Part shown: positions 25,926 to 35,310 of the stretch, in pieces
Layout: the number at the start of each line of letters is the position of its first letter
Position numbering within the stretch: the first letter of the stretch is position 1
NCBI RefSeq assembly: GCF_029210375.1
Contig: NZ_JARGER010000038.1
Span: 310,001 to 374,000, forward strand
Length of the DNA stretch: 64,000 nucleotides
Source of the DNA: Nocardioides sp. YIM 152315
Lineage (GTDB): Bacteria; Actinomycetota; Actinomycetes; Propionibacteriales; Nocardioidaceae
Direction of reading: 5' to 3'
Translations under genes and position numbers: made by a program
Notes under the pieces: generated by a model
Databases searched by the model: none
What the model was told of the DNA's origin: nothing
The model's input: only the letters and a program-made list of their open reading frames with translations

Positions 25926-26929
25926 CCCTCGGGGACCTTGCCGGCGACGACCTGGTCGGCGTACTCCCAGATCACCTCGGGGTAGTCACCCCGCGCGTTC
26001 ATGTCGTCGAGCACCGGCCAGTCCTGCGCCGAGGTGAGGACTCCCGCGGCGCGCTGCGCCCGCCGTTCGTCTCCGGCGCGCGTCGCGTCGGCGTACTCGT
26101 CGAGCCAGGCGCAGGCGACCGCTCCCGCGACCTCGGCGCCGAGCTGGTAGTCGTCGCTCTGGTCGGAGTCGATCGACGACCTGGCGACACCGGCGGGCAG
26201 CAGCGGGTGGGCGACGTCGGCGATGCCGTCCAGGATCTCGTCGATCGTGGCGCTCCGCTCGGAGCCGGTCACGAAGGAGCCGGGCAGGAGCGCGTCGAAC
26301 TCGGCCTGGTCGACGAACCGCAGGCTGGTCAGGAGCGCGCGGTACCCGGCCTCGTCCATCCCGGACCCCCGGAGCTCGAACCACCGGCCGCCCTCGACCT
26401 CGCGGATCGCGGTGTGGTCGGTCGCGCTGTAGGCCCACATCTGCGCACCCAGCTCGAGCACGGTGACGGGCTCGCCGTCCGCCGGGGGTTCGACGACGTG
26501 GCGCCGGTCCTCGACGTAGGAGTCGTACTGGTCGGCGGGGTACCAGGAGACGTCGAAGCGATCCCGGCCCTTCTCGTAGGTCATCTCGCCGCTCTGCCCG
26601 TCGGCGTACGCGGCGGCGACCACCCATCCGGGCGCGTCGAGGACGACGCGGTCGCGCACGTCCGCGCCGGTCGGCTGGGACGCGACCCCGGAGTCCGCGC
26701 CGTCGCCGCCGGACCCGCCCGTCGCCCACCAGGCGGAGCCGACGGCCAGCGCAGCGACCACGGAGGCGGCCGCGACCGGGACGAGCCACGTCGTACGGCG
26801 GCGAGGGCGCTCGGCGCGGATCGGGCGGTCGTCGAGGGTGGGAGTGCGCATGATCTCCTCCAGGAGGTCGGCCCGCCCGTGGTGGAGCGGCAGGTCCGCG
26901 AGGGCCTCGTCGGTGATCTTCGGGTTCAC
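25895..26929 (-). CDS. Membrane protein paired with ECF sigma factor (CU044_5270-like)
   Basis: 344 residues from GTG (26927-26929), overlapping the sigma gene by four bases. About 45 cytoplasmic residues (LLEEIMRTPTLDDRPIRAER) precede one transmembrane helix (WLVPVAAASVVAALAVGSAWW, about 48-68). A large extracytoplasmic domain of about 270 residues follows. The layout matches the CU044_5270 family commonly found next to actinobacterial ECF sigma factors. It probably regulates or senses for that sigma factor; direct anti-sigma action is inference because no zinc-binding HxxxCxxC motif is seen. Confidence 0.8.
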   Translation of the reverse strand: MNPKITDEALADLPLHHGRADLLEEIMRTPTLDDRPIRAERPRRRTTWLVPVAAASVVAALAVGSAWWATGGSGGDGADSGVASQPTGADVRDRVVLDAPGWVVAAAYADGQSGEMTYEKGRDRFDVSWYPADQYDSYVEDRRHVVEPPADGEPVTVLELGAQMWAYSATDHTAIREVEGGRWFELRGSGMDEAGYRALLTSLRFVDQAEFDALLPGSFVTGSERSATIDEILDGIADVAHPLLPAGVARSSIDSDQSDDYQLGAEVAGAVACAWLDEYADATRAGDERRAQRAAGVLTSAQDWPVLDDMNARGDYPEVIWEYADQVVAGKVPEGYAGGLGCDR

Positions 26930-27483
26930 GGCTGCTCCTTCCTGGCGAGCTGGGGGTGTCTGGAGGGGTGATGTCCGGGCGGTTCGGGATCGTTGCCGAG
27001 CAGATCCCGCAGCCGGGCGCGGGCGCGGGAGAGCCGGGGGCGGACGACGACGGTCGTGAGCCCGAGCACCTCTGCGATCTCACGCGGCTCGAGTCCCTCC
27101 CACAGGTGCAGCTCGAGCACCTCCTGGTCGCGGGCGCTCAGCCGCTGCATCGCGGCGGTGACGTCGGCCCGCTGCACGACCTCGTCGCTGACGTCGGGCA
27201 GCGCGGCGGCCAGCTCCCGGCGCAGCCGCTGGCCGAGGTGGGTCCGCCGGCGGTCACCGCGACGGTGGTTGGCCAGCACCCGCCGCGCCACGCCGTACAG
27301 CCAGGGCCGGGTCTCGACGCCGGCGGGCACGTGCGCCAGCCGGCGCCAGGCGACCAGGAACGTGTCCGCCGTGACGTCGGCCGCGTCCTCGGTCCGGTCG
27401 GTGCGCCGCACGGCGAACCCCAGGACGGCGTCGAAGTGCTCGGCGTACAGGCGGCGGAAGGACTCGTCGCGGCCGTCGCTCAT
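26926..27483 (-). CDS. ECF-type RNA polymerase sigma factor
   Basis: 185 residues from ATG (27481-27483). Region 2 spans about 8-75 (FRRLYAEHFDAVLGFAVRRT, DVTADTFLVAWRRL, RPWLYGVARRVLANHRRG). Region 4 spans about 112-165 (LSARDQEVLELHLWEGLEPREIAEVLGLT). There is no region 1 or 3, as usual for ECF (sigma-70 group 4) factors. It is followed by its coupled membrane partner (GTGA overlap). The regulon is unknown, and no clear autoregulated promoter could be picked out upstream. Confidence 0.93.
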   Translation of the reverse strand: MSDGRDESFRRLYAEHFDAVLGFAVRRTDRTEDAADVTADTFLVAWRRLAHVPAGVETRPWLYGVARRVLANHRRGDRRRTHLGQRLRRELAAALPDVSDEVVQRADVTAAMQRLSARDQEVLELHLWEGLEPREIAEVLGLTTVVVRPRLSRARARLRDLLGNDPEPPGHHPSRHPQLARKEQP

Positions 27484-27529
27484 GACTCGTTCATGTCCGG
27501 CACCGGCCCGGGCGTTGCAGGCGACTTCC

Positions 27530-28948
27530 CTAGAGGATCGCGCCGGGGGCGTACGCCGCGGCCTCGGAGTGCTGGTCGGTGACGTCGGCGACCCGGCGCA
27601 CGACGTGCTGGACCTGGTCGACGGCCGCGCCGGTGAACGTGATCGGTTCGGCGACCAGGGTCGCGAGCTGGTCGGCGGTCAGGCCCAGCCTGTCGTCGGC
27701 GGCCAGGCGCGCGAACACGTCGTTGTCGGGCTGGCCCTGGCGCATGTCGAGCGCCGTGCCGACCGCGGCCTCCTTGATCGCCTCGTGGGCGGCCTCGCGG
27801 CCGACGCCGTTGCGGACGGCGGCCATCAGCACCTTGGTCGTCGCGAGGAACGGGAGGTAGCGGTCGAGCTCCCGCTGGATCACCGCCGGGAACGCACCGA
27901 ACTCGTCGAGGATCGTCAGGAACGTCTCGAAGAGCCCGTCGGCGGCGAAGAACGCGTCGGGCAGCGCGACCCGGCGTACGACGGAGTCGGAGACGTCGCC
28001 CTCGTTCCACTGGTCGCCCGCGAGCTCGCTGACCATCGAGAGGTGGCCGCGGAGCACGACGGAGAGGCCGTTGACGCGCTCGGCGGAGCGGCTGTTCATC
28101 TTGTGGGGCATCGCCGAGGAGCCGACCTGGCCCTCCCGGAAGCCCTCGGTCACCAGCTCGTTGCCGGCCATCAGCCGGACCGTGGTCGCGAGGTTGGAGG
28201 GGCCGGAGACCAGCTGCACCAGGGCGCTGACGACGTCGAGGTCGAGGCTGCGGGGGTAGACCTGGCCGACGCTGGTCAGCACCCGCTCGAAGCCGAGGTG
28301 GTGGGCGACGCGCTCCTCGAGCCGCTGCAGCTTCGAGGCGTCGCCGTCGAGGAGGTCGAGCATGTCCTGCGCCGTGCCCATCGGGCCCTTGATGCCGCGC
28401 AGCGGGTAGCGCGCCAGCAGCTCCTCGACCCGCTCGAGCGCGATCAGCATCTCGTCGGCGATCGTCGCGAACCGCTTGCCGAGCGTGGTCGCCTGCGCCG
28501 CGACGTTGTGGCTGCGACCGGCCATCACCGTGGCCTCGTGCTCGGCGGCCAGCCGCGCGAGCCTGGCCAGCGCGGCGACGGCCCGGTCGCGCACCAGGGA
28601 GAGGCTCTGGCGGACCTGGAGCTGCTCGACGTTCTCGGTCAGGTCGCGGCTGGTCATGCCCTTGTGGATGTGCTCGTGCCCGGCCAGCGCGGAGAACTCC
28701 TCGATGCGCGCCTTCACGTCGTGTCGCGTGACGCGCTCGCGCGCGGCGATCGACTCGAGGTCCACCTTCTCGACGACCTCGCGATAGGCCTCGACGACGC
28801 CGTCGGGCACGTCGATGCCGAGGTCGCGCTGCGCCTCCAGCACCGCGATCCACAGCTGCCGCTCGAGCACGATCTTGTGCTCCGGTGACCAGATCCGCGC
28901 GAGCTCGGCGGAGGCGTAGCGGGCTGCCAGGACGTTGGGCACAGTCAC
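27530..28948 (-). CDS. purB: Adenylosuccinate lyase
   Basis: 472 residues if started at GTG (28946-28948), which puts GGGAGG about nine bases upstream and gives the usual TVPNVLAARYAS N terminus; ATG 28957 is too close to that ribosome site. It cleaves SAICAR and adenylosuccinate. The fumarase/aspartase-superfamily signature VGSSAMPHKMN (the flexible catalytic loop) is present, as are GRSHNVAAQATTLGK and HIHKGMTSRDLTEN. The length is normal. It lies downstream of purD across the hairpin repeat 28968-29042, which may partly uncouple the two. Confidence 0.95.
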   Translation of the reverse strand: MTVPNVLAARYASAELARIWSPEHKIVLERQLWIAVLEAQRDLGIDVPDGVVEAYREVVEKVDLESIAARERVTRHDVKARIEEFSALAGHEHIHKGMTSRDLTENVEQLQVRQSLSLVRDRAVAALARLARLAAEHEATVMAGRSHNVAAQATTLGKRFATIADEMLIALERVEELLARYPLRGIKGPMGTAQDMLDLLDGDASKLQRLEERVAHHLGFERVLTSVGQVYPRSLDLDVVSALVQLVSGPSNLATTVRLMAGNELVTEGFREGQVGSSAMPHKMNSRSAERVNGLSVVLRGHLSMVSELAGDQWNEGDVSDSVVRRVALPDAFFAADGLFETFLTILDEFGAFPAVIQRELDRYLPFLATTKVLMAAVRNGVGREAAHEAIKEAAVGTALDMRQGQPDNDVFARLAADDRLGLTADQLATLVAEPITFTGAAVDQVQHVVRRVADVTDQHSEAAAYAPGAIL

Positions 28949-28967
28949 GTGCCTCATCCTCCCACGA

Positions 28968-29042
28968 CGGTTGAGTCGGGACTTCTGACGGTTGAATCGG
29001 GAGTAAAGTCCGGGCTCAACCGTCAGAAGTCCCGATTCAACG
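28968..29042. repeat. Palindromic intergenic repeat, TTGARTCGGGACTTCTGACGG family (copy 2)
   Basis: Arms 28968-28993 and 29018-29042 pair over about 22 bp with one mismatch and a one-base bulge, around a 24-base interior that holds another half-unit (GTTGAATCGGGAGT). It lies between purD and purB (same strand) and overlaps the purD stop. It probably acts as a terminator or mRNA processing hairpin. It belongs to the same family as 3354-3466. Confidence 0.75.
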
Positions 29043-30317
29043 GACGGAGGCGCCCTCGACGACGCCGAGGGGCTCGGCGGCGATGTCGCCGCGGCGCTGG
29101 AGGCCGTCGAAGGAGATCAGGTCGGCGGCGGCGTACGCGCGGGCGCGGGCGTCGGCGACGTCGCGGCCGAGCGCGCGTACGGCGAGCACGCGGCCACCGG
29201 CCGTGACCAGGTCGTCGCCCGAGAGCGCGGTGCCGGCATGGATCACGTCGACGTCGGGCCCTCGGCCGGCGGCGTCGGCGCCCGTGATGACGTCGCCCTT
29301 CGACGACGACTCGGGGTAGCCGGCGGAGGCCAACACCACGGTGACCGCGGCGGCGTCGCGGAAGGCGGGCGGCGGCACGTCGGCGAGGCGGCCGCCGGCG
29401 GCCGCGGCGAGGAGCGCGCCGAGCGGCGACTCGAGCACGGCGAGCACCGGCTGGATGTCGGGGTCGCCGAAGCGGACGTTGAACTCGATGACCCGCGGAC
29501 CCGACTCGGTGAGCGCGAGCCCGACGTAGAGGCACCCGACGAACGGCGCGCCGCGACGCGACATCTCGGCGAGGGTGGGCCGGACGACCCGGTCGAGCAC
29601 GACCGAGGCGAGGTCGGGCTGCGCCCACGCGAGCGGGGTGTAGGAGCCCATGCCGCCGGTGTTCGGACCGCGGCCACCGTCGAAGATCCGCTTGAAGTCC
29701 TGGGCCGGCTGGAGCGCGTACGCCGTGGCGCCGTCGCAGATCGCGAAGAGCGAGACCTCGGGACCGTCGAGGAACTCCTCGACCACGACGCGCCCGCTCC
29801 CCCGTGATGTGCAGAGCCCCGCATGGGCGAGCGCCTCCGCACGTTCACGGGTCACCACGACGCCCTTGCCCGCCGCGAGGGCGTCGTCCTTGACGACGTA
29901 CGGCGCGCCGAACGCGTCCAGCGCGGCCTCGACCTCGGCCTCGGACTCGCAGGTGCGCGCACGAGCGGTCGGGACGCCGGCCGCCTCCATCACGTCCTTG
30001 GAGAACGCCTTCGACCCCTCGAGCCGAGCCGCGGCCCCGGACGGGCCGAAGACCGCGATGCCCCGCTCGCGCACGGCGTCGGCGACGCCGGCGACCAGTG
30101 GCGCCTCGGGGCCGACGACCACGAGGTCGACGCCGAGCGACTCGGCGAGGTCGGCGACGGACCCACCGGACATCGGGTCGACCTCGTGCAGGCTCGCGAC
30201 GGCGGCGATGCCGGGGTTGCCCGGCGCGGCGTGCACCTCGCTGACGCCCGGGTCGCGCGAGAGGGCCAGCGCGAGAGCGTGCTCACGTCCGCCGGTGCCG
30301 ATCACCAGTGTCTTCAC
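29037..30317 (-). CDS. purD: Phosphoribosylamine-glycine ligase (GAR synthetase)
   Basis: 426 residues from GTG (30315-30317), chosen because KTLVIGTGGREHALA must be the N terminus; upstream frame to 30473 is not used. The ATP-grasp motifs are present: VVVGPEAPLVAGVAD, EGSKAFSKDVM, PYVVKDDALAAGKGVVV, GGMGSYTPL and EFNVRFGDPD. It makes GAR from phosphoribosylamine and glycine. Its first 35 bases overlap the end of the acyl-CoA synthetase gene upstream, so purA, the synthetase and purD are probably one transcript. Confidence 0.95.
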   Translation of the reverse strand: MKTLVIGTGGREHALALALSRDPGVSEVHAAPGNPGIAAVASLHEVDPMSGGSVADLAESLGVDLVVVGPEAPLVAGVADAVRERGIAVFGPSGAAARLEGSKAFSKDVMEAAGVPTARARTCESEAEVEAALDAFGAPYVVKDDALAAGKGVVVTRERAEALAHAGLCTSRGSGRVVVEEFLDGPEVSLFAICDGATAYALQPAQDFKRIFDGGRGPNTGGMGSYTPLAWAQPDLASVVLDRVVRPTLAEMSRRGAPFVGCLYVGLALTESGPRVIEFNVRFGDPDIQPVLAVLESPLGALLAAAAGGRLADVPPPAFRDAAAVTVVLASAGYPESSSKGDVITGADAAGRGPDVDVIHAGTALSGDDLVTAGGRVLAVRALGRDVADARARAYAAADLISFDGLQRRGDIAAEPLGVVEGASVR

Positions 30318-31869
30318 GGGCGTCCACCCTAAGGCGTCGTCGCAGCACGTTCTTCTGGATCTTGCCGGTCGAGGTCTTCGGCAGCTCGACGAGCTCGATG
30401 CGCCGGGGCACCTTGAACCCGGCGATCCGCTCGCGCAGGAACGCCCGCAGCTCGTCGACGTCGACGTCCGCACCCTCGCGCAGCGTGACGAACGCGACCG
30501 GCACCTCGCCCCACTTCTCGTCGGGGGCGCCGACCACCGCGCACTCCAGCACCGCGGGGTGCTCGTCGAGGGCGCGCTCGACCTCGACCGAGGCGACGTT
30601 CTCGCCGCCCGAGATGATCACGTCCTTGCGCCGGTCGCGGATCTCGACGTACCCGTCCGGGTGCCGGACCGCGAGGTCGCCGGTGAGGAAGCAGCCGCTG
30701 CGGGTGACGGCGGCCGTCGCCTCGTCGTCGCGGTAGTAGCCGAGCATCACGTCGTTGCCGCGGGCGGCGAGCTCGCCGATCGTCTCGCCGTCGGCGGGTA
30801 CGTCGTGGCCGTCGGCGTCGAGCACGCGCAGCGGCCGGGCGACGATGTTGCCGATGCCCTGGCGGGCGCGCAGCCGGTCGCGCTCGTCGGTGTCGAGGTC
30901 GTCCCACTCGGGCTGCCACTCGTTGATGGCGATCGGCCCGAACGTCTCGGTCAGCCCGTAGAGATGGGTGACGTCGAGGCCGAGCGGACCGAGCCGGCCG
31001 ATCAGCGCCGGCGACGGTGGTGCGCCGCCGACGTCGACGTGCACGCGCTGCGCCAGCGGCCCGGCCGCGGAGTCGGCCGCGGGGTCGGTCGCGATCATCG
31101 CGAGCACGGTCGGCGCGCCGCTGAAGTGCGTGACGCCCTCCTCGCGCAGCAGCCGCCAGATCTCGCCGGCCTCGACGGCGCGCAGGCACAGGTGGGTGCC
31201 ACCGGCGGCGGTGACGGCCCACGTGAAGCACCAGCCGTTGCAGTGGAACATCGGCAGCGTCCACAGGTAGCGCGCTCCGGGACCGAGCCGCGCGTGGTAG
31301 GCCATCGCGACCGCCTGGAGGTAGGCGCCGCGGTGGTGGTACATCACGCCCTTCGGGCGTCCGGTCGTGCCCGACGTGTAGTTGAGGGCGATCAGGTCGC
31401 GCTCGTCCACGTCCGCACGGTCGACCGGGTCGGCCGGCGCGGCGTCGAGCCACGCGTCGTACTCCTCCTCGACCACGAGGTCGATCCCGAGCCCGTCGGC
31501 CAGCGCCCGTGCCTGCTCGGCGAGCTCTCGGGTGGCGACGAGCAGCCGGGCGCCGGAGTGCTCGACCACGTAGCGCATCTCGTCGTGGCTGAGCCGGATG
31601 TTCACCGAGACCAGCACGGCTCCCCGGGCCGGTACGCCGTGGTGCAGCTCGAGCATCACGTGGCTGTTGGCGCACAACGCCGCCACCCGGTCGCCGGGCT
31701 CCACGCCCGCGGCGGCGAGCGCGCTGACGAGACGGGCGCAGCGGTCGGCGAGCTCGGCGTAGGTCAGCCGCAGGTCACCGTCGACGACGGCGAGGCGCTC
31801 GGCGAACACCGCGGCCGAGCGGTCCAGGAACGAGGCGGGAGTGAGCGGCGCGAAGGTGAAGGCGCTCAT
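30283..31869 (-). CDS. AMP-dependent acyl-CoA synthetase
   Basis: 528 residues from ATG (31867-31869). ANL motifs: LNYTSGTTGRPKGVMYHHRG (A3), YGLTETFGP (A5), SGCFLTGDLAVRHPDGYVEI (A7), DRRKDVIISGGENVASVEVE (A8) and the C-terminal catalytic lysine in TSTGKIQKNVLR. The NW-type pattern (MFHCNGWCFTW) is typical of AlkK-like medium-chain and related ligases. It lies seven bases downstream of purA and overlaps purD by 35 bases. The substrate is unknown, and the metabolic link to purines is not obvious. Confidence 0.9.
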   Translation of the reverse strand: MSAFTFAPLTPASFLDRSAAVFAERLAVVDGDLRLTYAELADRCARLVSALAAAGVEPGDRVAALCANSHVMLELHHGVPARGAVLVSVNIRLSHDEMRYVVEHSGARLLVATRELAEQARALADGLGIDLVVEEEYDAWLDAAPADPVDRADVDERDLIALNYTSGTTGRPKGVMYHHRGAYLQAVAMAYHARLGPGARYLWTLPMFHCNGWCFTWAVTAAGGTHLCLRAVEAGEIWRLLREEGVTHFSGAPTVLAMIATDPAADSAAGPLAQRVHVDVGGAPPSPALIGRLGPLGLDVTHLYGLTETFGPIAINEWQPEWDDLDTDERDRLRARQGIGNIVARPLRVLDADGHDVPADGETIGELAARGNDVMLGYYRDDEATAAVTRSGCFLTGDLAVRHPDGYVEIRDRRKDVIISGGENVASVEVERALDEHPAVLECAVVGAPDEKWGEVPVAFVTLREGADVDVDELRAFLRERIAGFKVPRRIELVELPKTSTGKIQKNVLRRRLRVDAREDTGDRHRRT

Positions 31870-31876
31870 GCGCGGC

Positions 31877-33160
31877 TCAGATCAGCTCGTGCCGCACCAC
31901 GGTCGCGGCGCGCGACGGGCCGACGCCGACCGCCGAGATGCGGGCGCCGGACATCGCCTCGACCGCCTCGACGTAGCGCTGCGCGTTGGCCGGCAGGTCC
32001 TCGAAGGTGCGGGCGCCGGAGATGTCCTCCCACCAGCCGTCGAGGTGCTCGTAGATCGGGACGGCGTGGTGGAAGTCGCTCTGGTTGACCGGCATCTCGT
32101 CGTGGCGGGTGCCGTCGACGTCGTACGCGACGCAGACCGGCACCCGCTCGAGGCCGGTGAGCACGTCGAGCTTGGTGAGCACGAAGTCGGTGACGCCGTT
32201 GACGCGCGCGGCGTAGCGGGCGATGACCGCGTCGTACCAGCCGCAGCGGCGCGGTCGGCCGGTGGTGGTGCCGTACTCCGCGCCGACCTTGCGCAGGTGC
32301 TCGCCCGCGTCGTCGTGGAGCTCGGTCGGGAACGGGCCCTCGCCGACCCGCGTGGTGTAGGCCTTGACGATCCCGATGACCTGCCCGAGTCGCGTCGGCG
32401 GGATGCCGGAGCCCGTGCACGCGCCGCCGGAGGTCGCCGACGACGACGTCACGAACGGGTAGGTCCCGTGGTCGACGTCGAGCAGCGTCGCCTGGCCGGC
32501 CTCGAGGAGCACTGTCTCGCCGCGGTCGAGCGCCTGGTTGAGCAGCAGCCCGGTGTCGCAGACCATCGGCGCGAGCCGGTCGGCGAAGGCCAGCAGCTCG
32601 TCGACGGTCTCGTCGACGGTGGCCGGACGACGGTTGTAGATCTTGGTCAGCACCTGGGCCTTGAGGTCGAGGACGCCCTCGACCTTCTGCCGCAGGATCT
32701 TCTCGTCGAAGATGTCCTGGATCCGGATGCCGATCCGGTTCATCTTGTCGGCGTACGTCGGGCCGATGCCGCGCCCCGTCGTACCGATCCGGCGCGAGCC
32801 GAGGAACCGCTCGGTCACCTTGTCGAGGGTGCGGTTGTAGTCGGCGATGACGTGCGCGTTGGCGCTCACGCGCAGGCGACCGGTGTCGACGCCGCGGGCC
32901 TCGAGGTCCTCGAGCTCGTGGAAGAGCACGGCGAGGTCGACGACGACGCCGTTGCCGATGACCGGCGTGCAGCCCGGCGTGAGGATGCCGCTGGGCAGCA
33001 GGTGCAGTGCGTACTTCTCGTCGCCGACGACCACCGTGTGACCGGCGTTGTTGCCCCCGTTGAACTTCACGACGTAGTCGACGCGGCTGCCGAGGAGGTC
33101 GGTGGCCTTGCCCTTCCCCTCGTCGCCCCACTGGGCTCCGATGATGGCGATCGCCGGCAT
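31877..33160 (-). CDS. purA: Adenylosuccinate synthetase
   Basis: 427 residues from ATG (33158-33160). GTP-dependent first step from IMP to AMP. The N-terminal phosphate loop [16 protein letters not shown] (about residues 8-23), [27 protein letters not shown] and [12 protein letters not shown] are the family blocks. The length is standard. It heads a likely purA-synthetase-purD transcript. The 126-base gap to the divergent lipid kinase holds a hairpin (33198-33223) that would lie in the purA leader or promoter. Confidence 0.97.
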   Translation of the reverse strand: MPAIAIIGAQWGDEGKGKATDLLGSRVDYVVKFNGGNNAGHTVVVGDEKYALHLLPSGILTPGCTPVIGNGVVVDLAVLFHELEDLEARGVDTGRLRVSANAHVIADYNRTLDKVTERFLGSRRIGTTGRGIGPTYADKMNRIGIRIQDIFDEKILRQKVEGVLDLKAQVLTKIYNRRPATVDETVDELLAFADRLAPMVCDTGLLLNQALDRGETVLLEAGQATLLDVDHGTYPFVTSSSATSGGACTGSGIPPTRLGQVIGIVKAYTTRVGEGPFPTELHDDAGEHLRKVGAEYGTTTGRPRRCGWYDAVIARYAARVNGVTDFVLTKLDVLTGLERVPVCVAYDVDGTRHDEMPVNQSDFHHAVPIYEHLDGWWEDISGARTFEDLPANAQRYVEAVEAMSGARISAVGVGPSRAATVVRHELI

Positions 33161-33197
33161 GCACTGCTCCCTCTGGGAATCCCTCTGGAAACGAAGC

Positions 33198-33223
33198 AGC
33201 TCCGGCACAAGTGCACCGGAGCT
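33198..33223. promoter_or_regulatory. Hairpin in the purA / lipid-kinase divergent region
   Basis: AGCTCCGG and CCGGAGCT are perfect 8-bp arms around ten bases that can extend the stem (GCAC with GTGC). No gene ends between the two divergent starts (33160 and 33287), so it is not a gene-end terminator. It could be an operator or a leader structure of purA. Confidence 0.45.
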
Positions 33224-33286
33224 CTTGCGGCCACACGCTACCAAAGGGTGGTTTGGCGACCTGTGTCGTCGGCTAGGGTCCGCGGA

Positions 33287-34198
33287 GTGGACCCGCTGCT
33301 CGTGATCACGAACGCCGCGGCCGGCACCTCGGACGAGGAGCGACTGGCGGCGGCGCTCGCCGTGCTCCGCGAGAAGGCGTCGGTCGAGGTCGCCTCGACG
33401 AGCAACCCCGGCGAGCTCGACGGCGTGCTGCACCGGGCCGGGTCGCGCCGCATCGTCGTGGCGGGCGGCGACGGGAGCCTGCACGCCGTCGTCGCCGCGC
33501 TGCACCGGCGTCGCGAGCTCAAGGACGCCGTGCTCGGGCTGATCCCGCTCGGGACGGGCAACGACTTCGCCCGGGGCACCGACGTCCCGCTCGACCCGGA
33601 GGAGGCCGCGCGCGTGGTGCTCGACGGCACGCCGCGGCCCATGGACCTGGTGGTCGACGAGGTCGGCGAGGTCGTCGTCAACAGCGTGCACGTCGGCGCG
33701 GGCGCCGAGGCCAGCCGACGGGGCGCGGGCTGGAAGGAGCGGCTCGGCGCGGTCGGCGTCGGCCGCGTCAACCTCGGGAGGCTCGGCTACCCGATCGGCG
33801 CCGCGATGACCGCGATCGACCCGCCCACCGTGCGACTGCGCGTCGAGGTCGACGGCGAGCCGGTGTGCGACGTCGACGAACCGGTGCTGCAGGTGGCGGT
33901 CGGCAACGGCCCGTCGGTCGGCGGCGGCACCCACCTGACCCCCGAGGCCGACCCGCACGACGGCAGGCTGGACGTGATGGTCTCCCGCTCGACGGGCCCG
34001 TTGGCGCGCGTCCTGTACGGGCTGCGGCTCGGGTTCGCGACCCACCACCACCGCGACGACGTGACCTACCTGCGGGGCGAACGGGTCACGGTCGCCGGCG
34101 GCCCGTTCTGGTGCAGCGGGGACGGCGAGGTCTACGGACCGGAGCGGCAACGCTCGTGGCGCGTCGAGACCGCGGCGTACCACCTCCTGCTGCCCTGA
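33287..34198 (+). CDS. Diacylglycerol kinase-family lipid kinase
   Basis: 303 residues from GTG 33287. The DAGK catalytic signature [16 protein letters not shown] is at about residues 60-75, with [12 protein letters not shown] at about 87-98 and a late [19 protein letters not shown]. This is the YegS/DgkB/LcpK-like group that phosphorylates lipids such as diacylglycerol or ceramide-like substrates. The family length is usually about 300. The long upstream open frame is antisense to purA. It is followed by the nested repeat pair 34205-34297. Confidence 0.9.
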   Translation: MDPLLVITNAAAGTSDEERLAAALAVLREKASVEVASTSNPGELDGVLHRAGSRRIVVAGGDGSLHAVVAALHRRRELKDAVLGLIPLGTGNDFARGTDVPLDPEEAARVVLDGTPRPMDLVVDEVGEVVVNSVHVGAGAEASRRGAGWKERLGAVGVGRVNLGRLGYPIGAAMTAIDPPTVRLRVEVDGEPVCDVDEPVLQVAVGNGPSVGGGTHLTPEADPHDGRLDVMVSRSTGPLARVLYGLRLGFATHHHRDDVTYLRGERVTVAGGPFWCSGDGEVYGPERQRSWRVETAAYHLLLP

Positions 34199-34204
34199 CG
34201 CCCG

Positions 34205-34297
34205 GGTGGTTTCGAGACGGGACTCCGTCCCTCCTCAACCACCGCGGCCCGGTTTCGGTGGTTGAGGACGGCGCGAAGCGCCTGTCTCGAAACCACC
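34205..34297. repeat. Head-to-head pair of GGTGGTTTCGAGAC...CCTCAACCACC repeats
   Basis: Copy 1 (34205-34243) starts GGTGGTTTCGAGAC and ends CCTCAACCACC. Copy 2 (34257-34297) is the same element reversed. Each has its own GGTGGTT/AACCACC ends, and together they fold into a nested hairpin with outer arms 34205-34218/34284-34297 and inner arms 34233-34244/34256-34267. It lies between convergent genes and can terminate both. Confidence 0.75.
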
Positions 34298-34317
34298 GTT
34301 GTTGATCGGGGGAAGAC

Positions 34318-35298
34318 CTAGACCCAGCCCCGCCGGGCGGCCTCGACGCCGGCCTGGAAGCGGGAGTCGGCGCCGAGCTCGGTCATCAGCCCGGCAACCC
34401 GGCGCCGCACCGTGCGCAGGCTGATGCCGAGCTTGCGCGCGATCTGCTCGTCGTGCGCGCCGGCGGCGAGCTGCTCGAGCAGGAACCGGCGCAGGTCGAC
34501 CAGTGGCTCGACGCCGCCGAGCGTCGGCACCGCGGCCCGGCCCCAGAGCTCGTCGAACCACGTCCGCAGTGCCTCGACCACGCCGCGCTGCTGCACGATC
34601 GACAGCGGCAGGTCGGCCAGGCCGAGCGGCTCCGGGACCACCGCGTGGGAGTCGCCGACGACGAGCAGCCGGGTCGGGAGCTCGGGCAGCACCCGGACCT
34701 GCTCGCCCGCACGCCGCCGCGCCGCCAGCACATCCGGGGCATCGTGCAGCGCCCGCACTGGGTAGATGGCCCGTGAGGCACGCCCGCCGGCGACCGCCTC
34801 GGCGACCAGGCCGATCATCCGGTCCTCACGCGGCCCTCGCCACTGGTCGGGCCGCAGCCAGGCCAGGTCGCCCTGGTTGTCGAGCACCATGCTCCGCACC
34901 CGCTCGAACGCGTCACCCCCGACCCAGACCTCGCCCCGGACCGGCTCGGTGCTCGCGTCGGCACTGATCGACAGCTGCTGCTCGACGGCCAGCACGTCGA
35001 TCGCCTGGCCGACGCCGGCGAGGAGCCGCTGGGTGCGCCCGGCATGGGCGACCTGCGCCTCGACGGCGCCGCGCAGCGCCTCGACGGGCGTCAGCACCTG
35101 CAGCCGCGCGTCCACCAGCGCGACGATCCCCGCCTCGACGAGGAGCGCGACCTCCTCGAGCAGCTCCTCGGGACTGCGGAGCATGTCGGCGGCGACCCGG
35201 TCGAGCGTCCGACCGGACTGCGGTCGCAGTCGCTGGTAGAGCCGATCCAGCTCGGCCGGGTAGCCGAGCGCGGTCAGCAGCGTGCCGGATCCGCCCAT
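34318..35298 (-). CDS. LuxR-type HTH transcriptional regulator
   Basis: 326 residues from ATG (35296-35298). An N-terminal winged-helix-like segment (LTALGYPAELDRLYQRL, about 8-24; RVAADMLRSPEELLEEVALL) precedes a middle sensor-like part. The C-terminal HTH (about 268-315) reads LLEQLAAGAHDEQIARKLGI and SLRTVRRRVAGLMTELG, the LuxR/GerE pattern. The TrmB-like N domain plus LuxR C domain is a common actinobacterial one-component type. It is divergent from lysS across 245 bases that hold two hairpins. The target is unknown. Confidence 0.82.
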   Translation of the reverse strand: MGGSGTLLTALGYPAELDRLYQRLRPQSGRTLDRVAADMLRSPEELLEEVALLVEAGIVALVDARLQVLTPVEALRGAVEAQVAHAGRTQRLLAGVGQAIDVLAVEQQLSISADASTEPVRGEVWVGGDAFERVRSMVLDNQGDLAWLRPDQWRGPREDRMIGLVAEAVAGGRASRAIYPVRALHDAPDVLAARRRAGEQVRVLPELPTRLLVVGDSHAVVPEPLGLADLPLSIVQQRGVVEALRTWFDELWGRAAVPTLGGVEPLVDLRRFLLEQLAAGAHDEQIARKLGISLRTVRRRVAGLMTELGADSRFQAGVEAARRGWV

Positions 35299-35310
35299 GG
35301 TGGCATGTTA

